In this document: positions 33,701-46,100 of the stretch, piece by piece
Layout of the letters: each line of letters opens with the position of its first letter
How positions within the stretch are numbered: position 1 is the stretch's first letter
DNA from: Triatoma infestans
Taxonomy: Eukaryota > Arthropoda > Insecta > Hemiptera > Reduviidae
Reading direction: 5' to 3'
Assembly: GCA_011037195.1 (NCBI GenBank)
Contig: JAAEAF010003090.1
Location: forward strand, 1-64,000
DNA: 64,000 nucleotides
Notes under the pieces: generated by a model
What the model was told of the DNA's origin: nothing
The model's input: the letters and a program-made list of their open reading frames with translations, nothing else
Database searches by the model: none
Translations under genes and position numbers: made by a program

Positions 33701-36700
33701 GTCTGTACCTGATTGATCTCGTGGTGTCCTGGTTGAATGAGATTCATGATCTGTCACAGTACTTTTACAAAATCCACCATGCCATAGTCCGGCCATTGTT
33801 GTTGGATCTCTTCTTTCTACAATCATAATACAAACCAAAACTTGTTAAAAAAAAAAAATCAGGCGTGAAACACTCACACTACACAGCAAATTGACTAATT
33901 TTTAATTTAGTACTTTTCTGAAAAACCTATTAGCTGATTTGTGAACTGGCACTTTTTTGGGAGGGGTGGGGTTGGTTTTCCTATAAAGTGCTATCCATAG
34001 TTAGATTATACAATTCTACCATCCAAACAAAATTAATTAGAAATTAAATAGATGACCAAAATTCTGGGTTTCAAGAAAATGAGCAAACCGGAAGTGCGCT
34101 TTTACTGAACAATTTTTTTTTTTTAATTTTCGACGAACTCCTACGGAATTTCATCAAAATTGGTACACAAACTCTAAAATTTGTCAATTACAATTTTGAG
34201 AAAACTGGAGTAAGAGAAAGTTGTGTGAGTGTTTCACACCAAAATTATCTATTCTCAGTAATATATTGTAGTTAGAAGAAGCCAAACTCCTGGCAAAAAA
34301 CTTATAGTTTATAGGCTATAAATAAATGAATGAATTAATTAATTAATTAAAATAAAGCCTTGTATTATCAAATCTTTACATATAAACTCACATTTAACCA
34401 TTGTTTTACCTTTTAAAACTAAATTGGGCCAAACATGCGCTTGTAAAGCCTGTATTATCCTGTCTACTCCGCAAGTTTCGATAAAATCCTGTTCCTTATC
34501 CCATTCTTCATCAATCAATGGTTGTAATTCAATTAACTCAAATCCTTCTTTAACACACCATTCTTGTACTATAATAAAGTAATAAACCCAAAAAGAAATA
34601 AATAAAACAATCATAAAACATGAATATGTAAATTAAAGCAATAAAAAAAAATAAAAAAAAATGTAATAAATCTAAATGAAACCTTTAAGTTTTGTTAGAA
34701 TAGAAGTGGAAGTTTCAGGACATTGATTACATACAAGAATCTTTACTTCTGCTTCGTATTCCTCTAAGAAGGACATCCATTCGTTTACTGGTTCAAGACC
34801 TCTTGGCTGAAAAATTGGAAAAAAAAAATATATTTTTAAAATTAAAGACGCATAGATGGGAATAGGAAACTGTTTAGTATCCTCCTGGGTCATAATGATC
34901 CTGAAACAACCTTCTGTGTAACCCATACGGGCAGAGTACACGTATGAGTGTTTAACACCAGATTTTATTAATCATTTTTATTTGAAATATTTTTCCGGGA
35001 AAATTGATATTTTTAGGAGGGTTCGGGGGGGGGGTATCCTTTTAGAGGATACCATAGTGCTATGGTATCCTCTAAAAGTACCACTTCAGTATTGATAAAA
35101 TTCCAAATTTACAAGAAAATCGGTTTACCGATTTGTGCTCGTATTTTACAGAATAGGATTTTGAGTTTGTTTTTTGTTTTTGGAAAATTTTCTCGAAAAC
35201 GGTTACAACAATTTTATTTAAACTTGGAATGCTTGCTGCACAGATAGAATCGTATCAACTTTTATTTAAAATCATTTTTCTGAACAAGCTGATTTTAGAG
35301 GGGTATTCGAGGGAGAGGGTCTATCAGTTAGTTTAAAATTTAAATTTGCACAAGGTCTCCCCCAACACCATCTTATGGCCAGCATTGTATTGTGGATTAA
35401 CAATAAAATTTCTTGAATTAAGTTGTAAGAGTAAGTGAAAGTCGTGTGAGTGTTTCATACTAGATTTTTTTTTAATAAAGGGTTGGTACAAAAGTAAATG
35501 TGGTTTTGGATCGTGAATTTTTAAATCGATAAAACTAGGCATACACACAGCCTTATCAACACATACGGTCGTGGTCTTAAGAAAAGAACTGACGCCTTCT
35601 GTTGATGCCCGGAGTTAAGCGTTGCAAATGGATCCCATCGATTTGCTGAGCATACTTCCCAGGTTTCACCCGAATTCAGAAAGGTATAGTAGGATTAGAC
35701 CCGGGCAGTTGACCACTAAACTGAGCTGGGCCGGTTATCTACTTAGTAATCCACATTTGTCGCTATGTCACAATCTGACAGAAATTAATGGTTGTTGCGT
35801 AGGAATAAGAGAAAGCCAGAATTTAAAACAACGGCAATAATGGTTATTCTGGATAAACATGGCTGACAACCCCTCGCAACTATCACGTATTCAAGATCTA
35901 AACGTTTATTATGCAAGTATAATAAATTATTTGTAATTAATTAAGTATAGATTTGAAGAATTATGTTTAATTAACATGATAAGAAAAAACAATTATTGAC
36001 GATAGCCATGTATTTTCTACGGATACTCATCTTTATTGCAGAGTAACCTTACATGGTTCAGCTTCTCTTATAATATAATGGGCAGTGCCACACTTACCTC
36101 TCACTAGTTCTGGTTCTCTTATATAAGGAATAATGAAGGGAAAATATATAAGGATAAATGAACGGCGATGCCGTATTTAGGGATATTACTGCTAACTGTT
36201 TACTAAGAGATATTGTTAGAAGAGTGATAATTGGGAGAGATATCAATATTAAAATAAGCAGCAAGTAATAAATCATTAGCATAAAGCGAGAAATGCCCAT
36301 TAAAATCACGTATAACATAATCACATTTATTTAACAATGTATTCCGAACATCAAAGGGGCAAAATTCAACAATACAAAATCCGAAATTACTTTTATATCA
36401 ACAGGAAATAATATAATTAAATAAATAAATCAAAACAAATTACACTTACTGATTGTGGTTCAAAAAATATCACAACACCTTCAACAGATGAGGCAAATTC
36501 TGGTGATGATAAGGTTTTAGCACTTTTACTACATAATAACACATCAGCTTCGTAATATTTTGTATTAATATGCCAATCGTATATATTTAAATCTTCACAT
36601 TGTTTAACACTTGGTATATCGCCTAACATTACTAGTAAACAAAACCAAAATACTTTGTAACATTTCATTAATTATTTATAATAACAATTAAAAAAGTAAT

Positions 36701-36773
36701 TACATTTTATTATATTTTCCGGACTTTCATCACAACTGCTTACAAATAAAACTGATGGTAACAGATCTACCAT
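30705..36773 (-). CDS. AAGAB: Alpha- and gamma-adaptin-binding protein p34 orthologue (AAGAB)
   Basis: AAGAB is a cytosolic chaperone that binds alpha and gamma adaptins and helps assemble the AP-2 and AP-1 clathrin adaptors. Seven exons join with matching phases: 36704-36773, 36450-36631, 34683-34806, 34410-34568, 33709-33816, 32363-32461, 30705-30880. They give 305 residues (human about 315). Introns start GT and end AG. The N-terminal Rab-like part includes Y-D-W-H-I-N-T-K-Y-Y (about 50) and V-K-I-L-V-C-N. Residues 127-170 hold Q-E-W-C and G-F-E-L-I-E-L, then G-V-D-R-I-I-Q-A-L. The tail has L-F-S-Q-L, D-Q-R-K-K-F-A and A-I-G-G-D-K-D-E-I. Exons 5-6 (S/T/N-rich linker) were placed by splice sites and open phase. 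Introns range from 72 bp to 1.6 kb, the larger holding SINEs, LINE relics and dispersed repeats. Confidence 0.93.
30935..31345 (-). mobile_element. LINE relic in AAGAB intron 6
   Basis: It matches the 9970-10440 relic block by block: 'gatctcctctggtctcaacgt', 'cgcaacgcagtc', 'ccgtctcctcc', 'tagtctacacaagggctcc' and 'ttcttacacagctctggcatca'. Same orientation as the host gene's strand, no intact frame. Confidence 0.7.
31377..31975 (+). mobile_element. Probable LINE 3' fragment with (TTCTA)n tail
   Basis: GC-balanced sequence with short frames ends in a tandem ttctattctattcta run at about 31945-31970, a typical LINE 3' tail. Coding identity is too decayed to name. Confidence 0.45.
32143..32347 (+). 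mobile_element. tRNA-derived SINE, family 2, antisense to AAGAB
   Basis: It matches the 22680 copy: 'gaactggttatgagcatgcacttgtaact', B box gttcgagtcc at about 32197, and the 'agttaaacgttaagcctgcccg' and 'gacttcacttcc' body end. It ends only about 15 bp from the AAGAB exon 6 donor site (32362), so it has inserted almost at the splice site. Confidence 0.78.
32485..33340 (+). repeat. ACCGGAAGT-family repeat copy in AAGAB intron 5
   Basis: 'gttagaggaagtattgtaat' head, accgg block, one complete module (accggaaga near 32721), a second truncated one, and the complete end 'ctgcagtaagagaaagtcga' with hairpin and T run near 33285-33335. It is antisense to the host gene. Confidence 0.78.
33950..34245 (+). 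repeat. ACCGGAAGT-family repeat, 3' part, in AAGAB intron 4
   Basis: It starts within a module (gaggggtggggttggttttcc), has accggaagtgcgc near 34087, and ends with 'gttgtgtgagtgtttcacacca' near 34220. The 5' part is absent. Confidence 0.75.
34960..35475 (+). repeat. ACCGGAAGT-family modules in AAGAB intron 2
   Basis: Diverged modules with a short local inversion (tagaggataccatag / ctatggtatcctcta at about 35040-35075) and the terminal 'gtcgtgtgagtgtttcatactaga' near 35440. Confidence 0.6.
35478..35545 (+). mobile_element. Mariner-type terminal sequence
   Basis: 'agggttggtacaaaagtaaatgtggttttgga' resembles the mariner end at 27003 and lies inside AAGAB intron 2. No transposase follows; 35560-35850 holds only an unrecognised open stretch. 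Confidence 0.5.
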
Positions 36774-36779
36774 TTTTCC

Positions 36780-37190
36780 TTCTTTTTTTTATTTACACTA
36801 TTTCTAAGAAAATCAAAAAATTAAACTGTCTTCAAGTGTATAACCTTTACTATGGAGTGATAGCAATGGCCACATAGATAATCGATTCGAAATCACTTCG
36901 ATATTTTCAAAACAAATGAGTTAATCATTCATTAAACAATCTAGCGTACGACTTTCTTTTACTCTAATTAATACAATTTAATCAAGTAATTTCCTTTAAA
37001 ATCATAACGTTAAAATGTTTACTTGGGCTAGTAGGAAAAAAAAGATGGCGGAGATATTACTTGTATTACTGGAGCAGCCAGTGCGCTCTATGTTAAAACT
37101 AAGCAAGCTCATAAGCTAGAGCATAATGCATACATTAAATTCAAACTAACTAACTCACAGATATATTTAATACTACACCAAAAATCATTT
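36780..37190. other. Divergent intergenic start region, AAGAB side
   Basis: Sequence upstream of the AAGAB start codon. No TATA-like element at a convincing position. It includes 'cttgggctagtaggaaaaaaaagatggcgg' near 37021-37050, shared with 20197-20222. Nothing else is recognised. Confidence 0.3.
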
Positions 37191-38240
37191 TTTCAGAAAA
37201 ATGTTATAAATAAAAGTGATACGTTTCTATCTATGCAGTAAGCATTCTAAGTTTAAAGAAATCGTTGTAACCATTTTCAAGTAAATCCCCCACCCTATTT
37301 TTCTTCAAATTTGGAATTCTATCAATGTTTCTAATGTGTATTAATATTATGTAGGTAGTAAAACCATATATTATACTGAAATGGTACTTTAAAGGAAAGC
37401 ATAACGCTACTGTTTCCCCTAGAATTTCCAAAAAATCAATCTTCCCGGGGAAAATGTTTCAAATAAAAGTGATAGGTATTTATCTATGTAGGTAGTATAC
37501 GAAGTTTAACTTGCTTGGAGCTGTTTTCGAGAAAATCACAAAAAAAAAACCAAAAACATTCTACAAAGTCGCACTTCCGGTCTGAGGCGGTAGTAGTGAC
37601 TAAATGCAATCCAAGATTGAGCTTCCGGCTACTTTTGGCTTTTGAGATATTTTGTTAAAACACAGACATACTTTGTTAAAACACATTTTTTTCGTATTCA
37701 GGGACCTCTAAAACATATATCCGGTGGAAACTCAATTTCGGAAATATGGCATGATCTCAATACTTCCTCTACCAAGGAGTAAGAGAAAGTAAAAAAAATC
37801 TGGTGTAAAGCCTCACCATAGGTTTCTCTTACTGCAGTTTACGAAACTGTAATTTTTCAAATTTTATAGTTAGTATAGCTAAATTTATAGGAATTCAATC
37901 GGTGCTTTTTTTTGTGGAAAAAATCATGAAAACTGAAAAAACTGTTCAATAAAAACGCACTTCCGGTTCCCTAAGTTTTTATTTTGAAACTCGGAATTTT
38001 GGTAATTTATTTATTTTTAATTAATTTTTATTTAGCTCATAGTATTGTATAATTAACTAAACACTTTATAGGAAAATATATTACCACCCGGTTCCCCAAA
38101 ATTCCTCCTTAATGACTGACTTTAACCTAGGTAAATGTTTCAAATGACTTTACCCATAAAAGTTGTAGCTCTTTATATGTGTAGTTCACATACTTAGTGA
38201 ACAACTTTGTGAAGAAAATCTTTGGGGGCGTTTTAGAAAA
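37190..38240 (-). repeat. ACCGGAAGT-family modules, minus strand
   Basis: Two reversed partial copies. One ends with head block 'tatccggtggaaactcaattt' and hairpin 'ctctaccaaggagtaagag' near 37760-37790. The next begins 'tctggtgtaaagcctcacc' at about 37799 and holds a complement of accggaagt near 37968. Confidence 0.7.
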
Positions 38241-38242
38241 AA

Positions 38243-39257
38243 ATCTGGTGTGAAACACTCACACAGCTTGCTCTTACTCCAGTCTCAAAATTATAATTGA
38301 CAAATTTTATAGTTTGTGTACCAAATTTAATGATATTCGTCGAAAACTGAAAGAACTGTTCAGTAAAAGCACACTCCCGGTTTACTAATTTTCTTAGATA
38401 GCACACTTCCGATTCGGAATTTTGGCTATCTATTTATTTCTAATTAATTTTCTTCGGATAATAGAATTGTATAATCAACTATGATAGTACTTTAGAGAAA
38501 AACATAATCCCACCCATCCCCCAAAAGTGCCCTTAAATGAATTTTCCCAGAGCAAAGTTTTAAATAAAAGTTATAGATCTTTGTATGTTTAGTTTATATA
38601 TGAAGTTGCAAGAAAATCGTCGGAGCCATTTTTGAGAAAATCGCGAAAAAGTGAAAAAATCATTTAGTAATGTGGTAAAGTAAACGCACTTCCGGTTATC
38701 CGATTTTTTCAAACTTGGAATTTCAACAACATATTTAATTCGTATTAACATTATTAAGATGACAGAATTGTCTGATAAACTAAAATAGCCCTTTAGATGA
38801 AAACCTAACCCCACCTCTCCCCCAAAAGTGCCCTTAAATGAATTTTCCCAGAGAAAAGTTTCAAACAAAAGTTGTAGCACTTTGTATGTGTAGTTGATAT
38901 ATAAAGTTTGAAGAAAATCGCCGGAGCCTTTTTTGAGAAAATTGCAAAAATGTAAAAAAAAAAAAACTAGTAAAGTGGTACTTCCGGTTGAGGAATTTTG
39001 ACAGTCAGTTGAGGATAACGCACTGTCAGATCCCACGGTGATACCTAAATGGAATATCAAGTTTCAACTTTCTACGGTTTTTCGTTTTTGAGCTATGCTG
39101 TTCACATACACACACACACACACCCACACACATACCATTTGCTAAAACCACCTTTTTTGGACTCAGGGGACCTCAAAACGGATATTTCCGGTGAAAACTC
39201 TATATCCAAAATTTTCACACCATTACAATACTTCTTCTCACTAGGAGTAAGAGAATA
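38243..39257 (-). repeat. ACCGGAAGT-family repeat, best full-length copy
   Basis: About 1.0 kb with both ends: 'tctggtgtgaaacactcacac' at 38244 and 'cttctcactaggagtaagag' near 39232-39253. Between them, in reverse, are three modules (complements of accggaagt near 38377, 38690 and 38981), the accatgggatcc-type block, an (ac)n run and the 'tttccggtgaaaactc' head. There is no credible reading frame. Flanks are A-rich. Confidence 0.85.
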
Positions 39258-39760
39258 AAAAAATAGCAGAATACTGAAAAAAATTGTTCAGTAAAAACAT
39301 ACTTCCGGTCATCCGATTTTCTTCGGACTCGAAATTTCAACAACATATTTAATTCTAATTAATATTATTTAGATGATAGAATCGTATAACAAATTGAAAT
39401 AGCATTTTAGAGGAAAACCTAACACTACATCTCCCACTAAAGTGACCTTAAATGAAGTTTGCTGAAGAAATGTTTCAAATAAAAGTTGTAGCACTTTGTG
39501 GTGTAGTTGATATACCTAGATTTAAGAAAAATCGATTGATTGAAAGAGCATTTTTACTGAACTAATTTCAGATTTCTTACGATTTTATCCATAAAAACAC
39601 CGATGGATTTCATTAAATTTGTTACACAAGCCTATGAATATAGAGACTATCACTTTTATTGGGGGAACTTTTTCTAAAAAAAAATGCATTTAATCTAGTT
39701 TGGGATTGGATGTTTTTTGAAACTCGTGTGAGTCATTTCGCACCAGATTTTTAGTTTTGA
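39258..39760. repeat. ACCGGAAGT-family fragments
   Basis: A reversed module (39260-39520, complement of accggaagt near 39302) joins a forward terminal piece ending 'aactcgtgtgagtcatttcgcaccaga' near 39722-39748. Confidence 0.6.
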
Positions 39761-40142
39761 CTTTAACGTGAGCTGTAACTTTTACATCCTTAAATATGCA
39801 TGCAGTAAGAGAAAGCCTGACTTATTCCACCACTAAAGTCTTCCAAAACCATGAGAGCGCTCTGCCGGACAGAATTGTAAATATTTCTACCCCCACTCAT
39901 GAATTCTCACCTTTCTTTCCACTTCATTACCACATATTGTCTTTTACAAGATTGTGTTGTTATTTTCTAAATTTATTTAAAGTACCTTTCTTTTTTCTTT
40001 TTTTTGTTTTCTTTAGTTTTATAAACATAAAGTGTAGTTTTATTTACAAATATCATAGTTATGGTTAAATGAGTGGTGCTGGTTTTTTGTGCGAAATCTT
40101 TTAGTTCTTCTTTAGTGTTATGACCCAAAATATTTTTACACA

Positions 40143-43100
40143 ATGGGTTCCAAAGTTGAATATATAGATTCAACACATATTTATGCAACAAATTATGTTA
40201 GAAATTCAAAAGCAATTGGTGTATTATGGGGAATATTTACTATTTGTTACGCAATTATAATAATAGTTGCATTTGTTACACCAGAATGGTTTGGTGATAC
40301 TATACATTCAGAATATCCAGCACGTTTTGGTATTTGGAAGATATGTTATTATGGTAATAATAATATTGGCTTATTAGAAGACTGTCAAGGAAGTTTGGAC
40401 GATATAAAATCAATTATTAATTTACCATTTAAAATTTCAACGATATTATATAGTTTATCAATTATAATAGCTGTAATAACAATATTAATTATGCTATTAT
40501 TTTTATTCCTGACTTCAACAACAATATTTAAAACATGTGCCTGGTTGCAGATTATTTCAGGTATGTTATTTTATTACAAATACCTAACATATAATCAAAA
40601 AATATGGTTAACTAAATCCTGCATAGTTTCATTTACAATATCTCCCCTATCGTAAAATGTCAGAGTACATAAATTTTAGTTACTTTAATTCTGTACAATT
40701 TTTATTATATGCATTTTAACTGAAGAGTTAATATTAATCGAGATATGAACAAATATATAGCAGGAATAACCTTCCAGTTAGCATTTTTTTGCAATAAGAC
40801 AAATCCCCCACAGGAGAGTGTCATTACAAAAAATAAAATAACATAAGGACATAAATTACTATTTAGATGATTGTAAGAGTCAAATTTTAGTAATTGCGTT
40901 TTCTTCGGAGATACATGTCTTAAAGTCCTCTAAGTACGATAAAAAAAAGTTTTTTCAGCGTTTGTGTATTGTCTGTCTGTGTGTCAACAAAATATCTCAA
41001 AATGGAAAATCGTAGGAAGGCCAAACTTGGTGTTCCGTTTGAGTACTACAGTCGCATCAGACACGAAACATTTCGGACAAATCTATCAACCGGATGTTTG
41101 CGACTTTACTTTTATTTGAAATTTTTTTTCCAGAGAAATTTGAATTTTTAGCAGTTTCTGGGAGAACAGTTACGATAAGCTATCCTCTAAAGTATCCTTC
41201 AAATGTTTAATGCCCTACAATTTTATTTATATGAAGTTTTGTTTAGAATTAATATTAACCAAGTTATGAGCCAAAATATACCGAGGTGAATTTCTTCCAG
41301 TTCGCTTATTTTGTGAAAATCTCGTTTAGGAAGGGTCGTAGCGAAAAATAGTTCAGGACATAAACTGCAGGAATTTAATACCCTACAATTTTGTTCATAT
41401 GAATTTTTCGTATAGAATTAATATTAACCAAGTTATGAGTCAATACATACAGCGGCAACTTTCTTCAGTTCCCATTTTTTGCAAAAATCTCCCTTAGGAG
41501 GGGTCGTAGCGAAAAATAGTGCAGGGCATAAATTGTAGTAAATTTAATGTTCTACAATTTTGTTTATATGCCATTTTATAGTATTAATAGTAACCAAGTT
41601 ATGAGCCAAAAATACAGAAGTTACTTTCTTCTAGTTTCGAATATTTACAAAAATCTCCCTAAGGAAGGATTGTAGCAAAAAATAGTTCAGGACATAAATT
41701 GTAGTAAATTTAATGCTCTACAATTTTGTTTATATGAAATTTTTGCATAGAATTAATATTAACCAAGTTATGAGCCAAAATATAACGAGGTGACTTTCTT
41801 TCAGTTCGCATTTTTTGCAAAAATCTCCCTTAGGAGGGGTCGTAGCGAAAAATAGTTCATGAAATGAATTGTAGTAAATTTAATTCTCTACACTTTTAAT
41901 TATATGAATTTTTGAATAGAATTAGTACTAACCAAGTTATGCGCGACAATATGCAGAAGTTACTTACTTCTGGTTTCGAATATTTGCAAAAATCTCCCCT
42001 AGGAGGGGTCCTAGCGAAAAAAAAGTTCATAAATTGTAGTGAATTAAATGCCCTTCAATTTTGTTTATATAAGTTTTTTGTATTGAATTAATATTAACCA
42101 AGTTATGAGCCAAAATATAAAGAGGTATCTTTCTTCAGTTCGTATTTCTTGCATAAATCTCCGTTAGGGAATGTTCTAGCGCAAAATAGTTCACAACATA
42201 AATTGTAAGAAATTTAATGCTCTACAAGTTTGTTTATATGAATTTTTTGCATAGAATTAATATTAACCAAGTTATGAGCGAAAATATAAACAAGTTACTT
42301 TCTTTTAGTTTCGAATTTTTGCAAAAATCTCTTTTAGGAAGGGTCGTAGCAAAAAATAGTTCATGACATAAATTGTAGTAAATTTAATTTTCTACAATTT
42401 TTTTATATAAAATTTTGTCATAGAATTAATATTAATAATGATATTAGCCGGTGAAAGCAACTATAACTCATACACTCTCGCTGTTAATGAAGTTTATATA
42501 GGTTGTTCCACATACCGATCAAGGAGGTACAAACTAACGGTGTCTCCCTTCCACGACATCGCTGTGTTGTCTTCCAATATTTTTTATTTTTTTATTTTAT
42601 TAAATGCACTCTTTGGCAACGTTGCATTTCTTTTTTTCCTTTTAAATCTACATTTTTACACATTATTTCATTTGTTTATAATATTAATTTATTTATGTAT
42701 AAAAACCAATATGAATATCCTTTATAAAGAAATGTAAATTATTGGAGAATTACCAGTCATTACTTTATCTTACTCTTAATAATAATAATGTAATTGTGTC
42801 AAATTTTCAATATCGAGTTTTCACCGGAAATACACGTTTTGAGGTCTCCTGGTCCAAAAAAAAGTGATTTTTAGCAATTGGTCTGTGAGTATGTCTGTCT
42901 ATGTGTATGTGAACAGCGTAGCTCAAAAACAAAAAATCGCAGAAAGTTCAAACTTAATATTGTTTTAGGTATCACCAAGGGTGTCCGACAGTAAGTTATC
43001 TGTCAAAATACTGTAACCGGAAATACCACTTTATTGAATCAAATTTATCGCTTTTTTTTTTGCAGTTTTCTGGAAAATGGTTCTATCGATTTTTTTTTTA

Positions 43101-46100
43101 AACTTGGTATTTAAACTACACACACAAAGAGCTACAACTTTTATTTGAAACATTTCTCTCAGAATGTTTATTTTTGCATTCCCAATGAAAAACCACAAAA
43201 CTATAGGATAACTTCATTGCGTATATTTGATAAGATCGCAATACTTGCCCTTGCCTCGGAGTAAGAGAAAGTTAATTAGTGTTTTGCATTGAATATAACT
43301 ATCTATACATTGCCATCACTGTTTTGACCTTGCAAATAATTAACTATTGGCTTTTTTTTAAATAATTCAAATTTACTGACATTTTGTTGGACATATTACC
43401 TGACAGGTTTACCACATTACTATTAAATACACTTTTAAATTTTATTACAGAGGTATTTTAAAATACATTTATTTTTTTTTTTTAAGGCTCGTTACACAGT
43501 CCATCACGGGACAGTGAGCTGTAAGGGCTCCTAGCAAGAAAAAATCTAAGGGCAGCACAGCTGGACTCGAACCCGGGATCTCCGGCGAGGAAGTCCAGTG
43601 CGCTAACCACACTGAGCTAATCCCCATCTTAAAATTGAAATTAATTAGGAAGTGAATTGTACATAGATGGCTTTCCCCGATGAATTTAATTTATCCTATT
43701 TCTTGTATAACCTAATTTAAACTCACCCACGAATAATAAAATCGTTGTAACCGTTTTCGAGACTCCCCCCCCCCAACTTTAAAAGTCTATTCTGTAAAAA
43801 TGCACTTCAAATTTGGAATTCAAATTTGTTTTTAATGTGTATTAATATTACGTAGGTGGTAAAAACCATATATTATACTGAAGTGGTACGTTAGAGGAAA
43901 GCATAACGTTATTGTTCCACCCTTTTCCCTTTAGAACCCCCCAAAAAAATCAATTTTCCCAGGAAAATGTTTCAAATAAAAATTATCGAAATTATGTGTG
44001 TAATAACTCGAAGCTAAGTACGAAAAGGGAGTGGAGCGAAGGATCCGCCCTGGCTAGTATTAGTAAGTATGCCATTAAGTGGTATACAGATGTGTCTAAG
44101 ACCCTCGAAGGAACCGGGGTATGGGTGTTTGGGCCTAGAACCAAACACTCGGAACCCGTGGGCATGTTTCCCAGCATCTTCCAGGCGGAAATTCACGCTA
44201 TTGGAAGGTGCGTTCAGTTGAACCTTGGCAGCGGATATCGGAATCAGGAGATAGTTATCCTATCCGATAGTCAGGCTGCCATTAAAGCACTGAGCTCCTA
44301 TGTTACCAGTTCGAAAATGGTATGGGAATGCCTAGGTAAGCTTAGCGACCTAGGCTGAAGAAATAATGTCACCCTATTTTGGGTGCCGGGGTAATGAGGT
44401 GGCCGACACCCTGGCAAACGAAGGCGCTGCATCTCCTCTCATTGGGCCAGATCCCTTTTGTGGAATTAGCGGCCAAGCAATCTTAGAAGAAATCAAGAAG
44501 GAGGAGGTGGCGAAAAGAGCTCATCTCTGGAACACCATCCCGGGACTGAGGCAGGCCAAGGTCTGTCTGAGAGGTTACAACCAGGAAAGGTCGAAAGCCT
44601 GCATCAGTCTGAGCAAGAACAAGATCCGTATCCTTACGGGGCACTGCAGACTCAAGCGGACACCTGAGGAAGCTCGGCCTAGAAGATGATGGCACATGCA
44701 GATTCTGTGGAAACTCCGATACATCTCCTCACAGGCTGTAATACCGTCATTCAAAGAAGATTTAATAGTCTGGGTTGTTACCAGATAGGTGAGGAGGAAA
44801 TATCCACCTTAGAACCCACCAGGATCTTGGGATTCCTTAGGGAGCTCAACCTGGAGAGAGTGCTGTAGATGAGCTAGCTCATCTATGGCACCAGGGGGAG
44901 TACAATAGATCATCAATGGTCGCAGTACAGGACCCTCAAGGAAAAAAAAATGTGTGAATAAACAATATATTCGTGTCTGTTGCTGTGGTAGTGACCCAAA
45001 AACATGGTACGTATTTCCGGTGAAAATGCAATTTCAAAAATCTGTACTATTACTTAACTTAGTAAGAGAAAGTAATCGATTTTTCACCGGAAATAGACGT
45101 TTTGAGGTCCGCTGAGTCCAAAAAAGGAAGGTTTTTAGAAAATAGTCTGTGTGTGTGTGTGTGTAAAATTTGTAGAAAGTTCAGACTTGATATTCCCTCG
45201 AAATTCCTCAACCGGAAGTACCACTTTACTGAATTTTTTTTTTCATTTTTTGCGATTTTCTCAAAAATGACTCCAACGATGTTCTTCAAACGTTTTAAAT
45301 CAACTGCACTTATAAAGTACTACAACTTTTATTTGAAACATTTCTTCGGGAAAATTCATTTAAGGGTAGTTTTGGCGGAGGAGCGAGGTTAGGTTTTTCT
45401 CTAAAGTACTATCTTAGTTTATTACACAATTCTATCATCTAAATAATATTAATTAGAATTAAATGTTTTTTTTTTTCTCAAAAACGGCTCCAACGATTTT
45501 CTTTAAACTATGTATGTGAACTACACATATAAAGAGCTACAACTTTTATTTGTAACATTTCTTCTGGTAAAGTCTTATTTAAAGGGGTTTTGTGGGAGGG
45601 GGGTTATGTTTTCCTCTAAAGTGCTATCATAGTTAGATTATACAATTCTATCATCTAAACAAAATTAATTAGAAATAAATAGATTGCCAGAATTCGGAGT
45701 TTTAAGGAAATTAGTGAACCGGGAGTGTGTTTTTACTGAACAGTTTTTTCCAGTTTTTACGATTTTCTTACATAAAAACACCGACGAATTTCATTAAATT
45801 TGTTTATAATAACTAAAAAATTTATCAAAATTACAATTTTGTAAATTGCAGAAAGAGAAAGTTGTGTGAGTGTTTCACACCAGTTTTTTGTTTTTACTTT
45901 CTCATATGACTAGTATTGCGATCGTGCCAGATTTTCGTAAGTATGCTCTCACCGGAAATACATGTTTTCAGATCCCCTGAATTCCGAAAATAAATATGTT
46001 AGCGGGTTGGTAATTATATATATATAATTATATCTATATATTATATAGATATTATTATATATACTATATGTGTGTGTGTGTGGGGTGTGTGTGAGTGTGT

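Noticed and set aside
38560..39060. 166-codon open frame on the minus strand
   Set aside because: It lies entirely within the ACCGGAAGT repeat; equivalent frames in other copies are broken, and its peptide varies with repeat divergence rather than being conserved.
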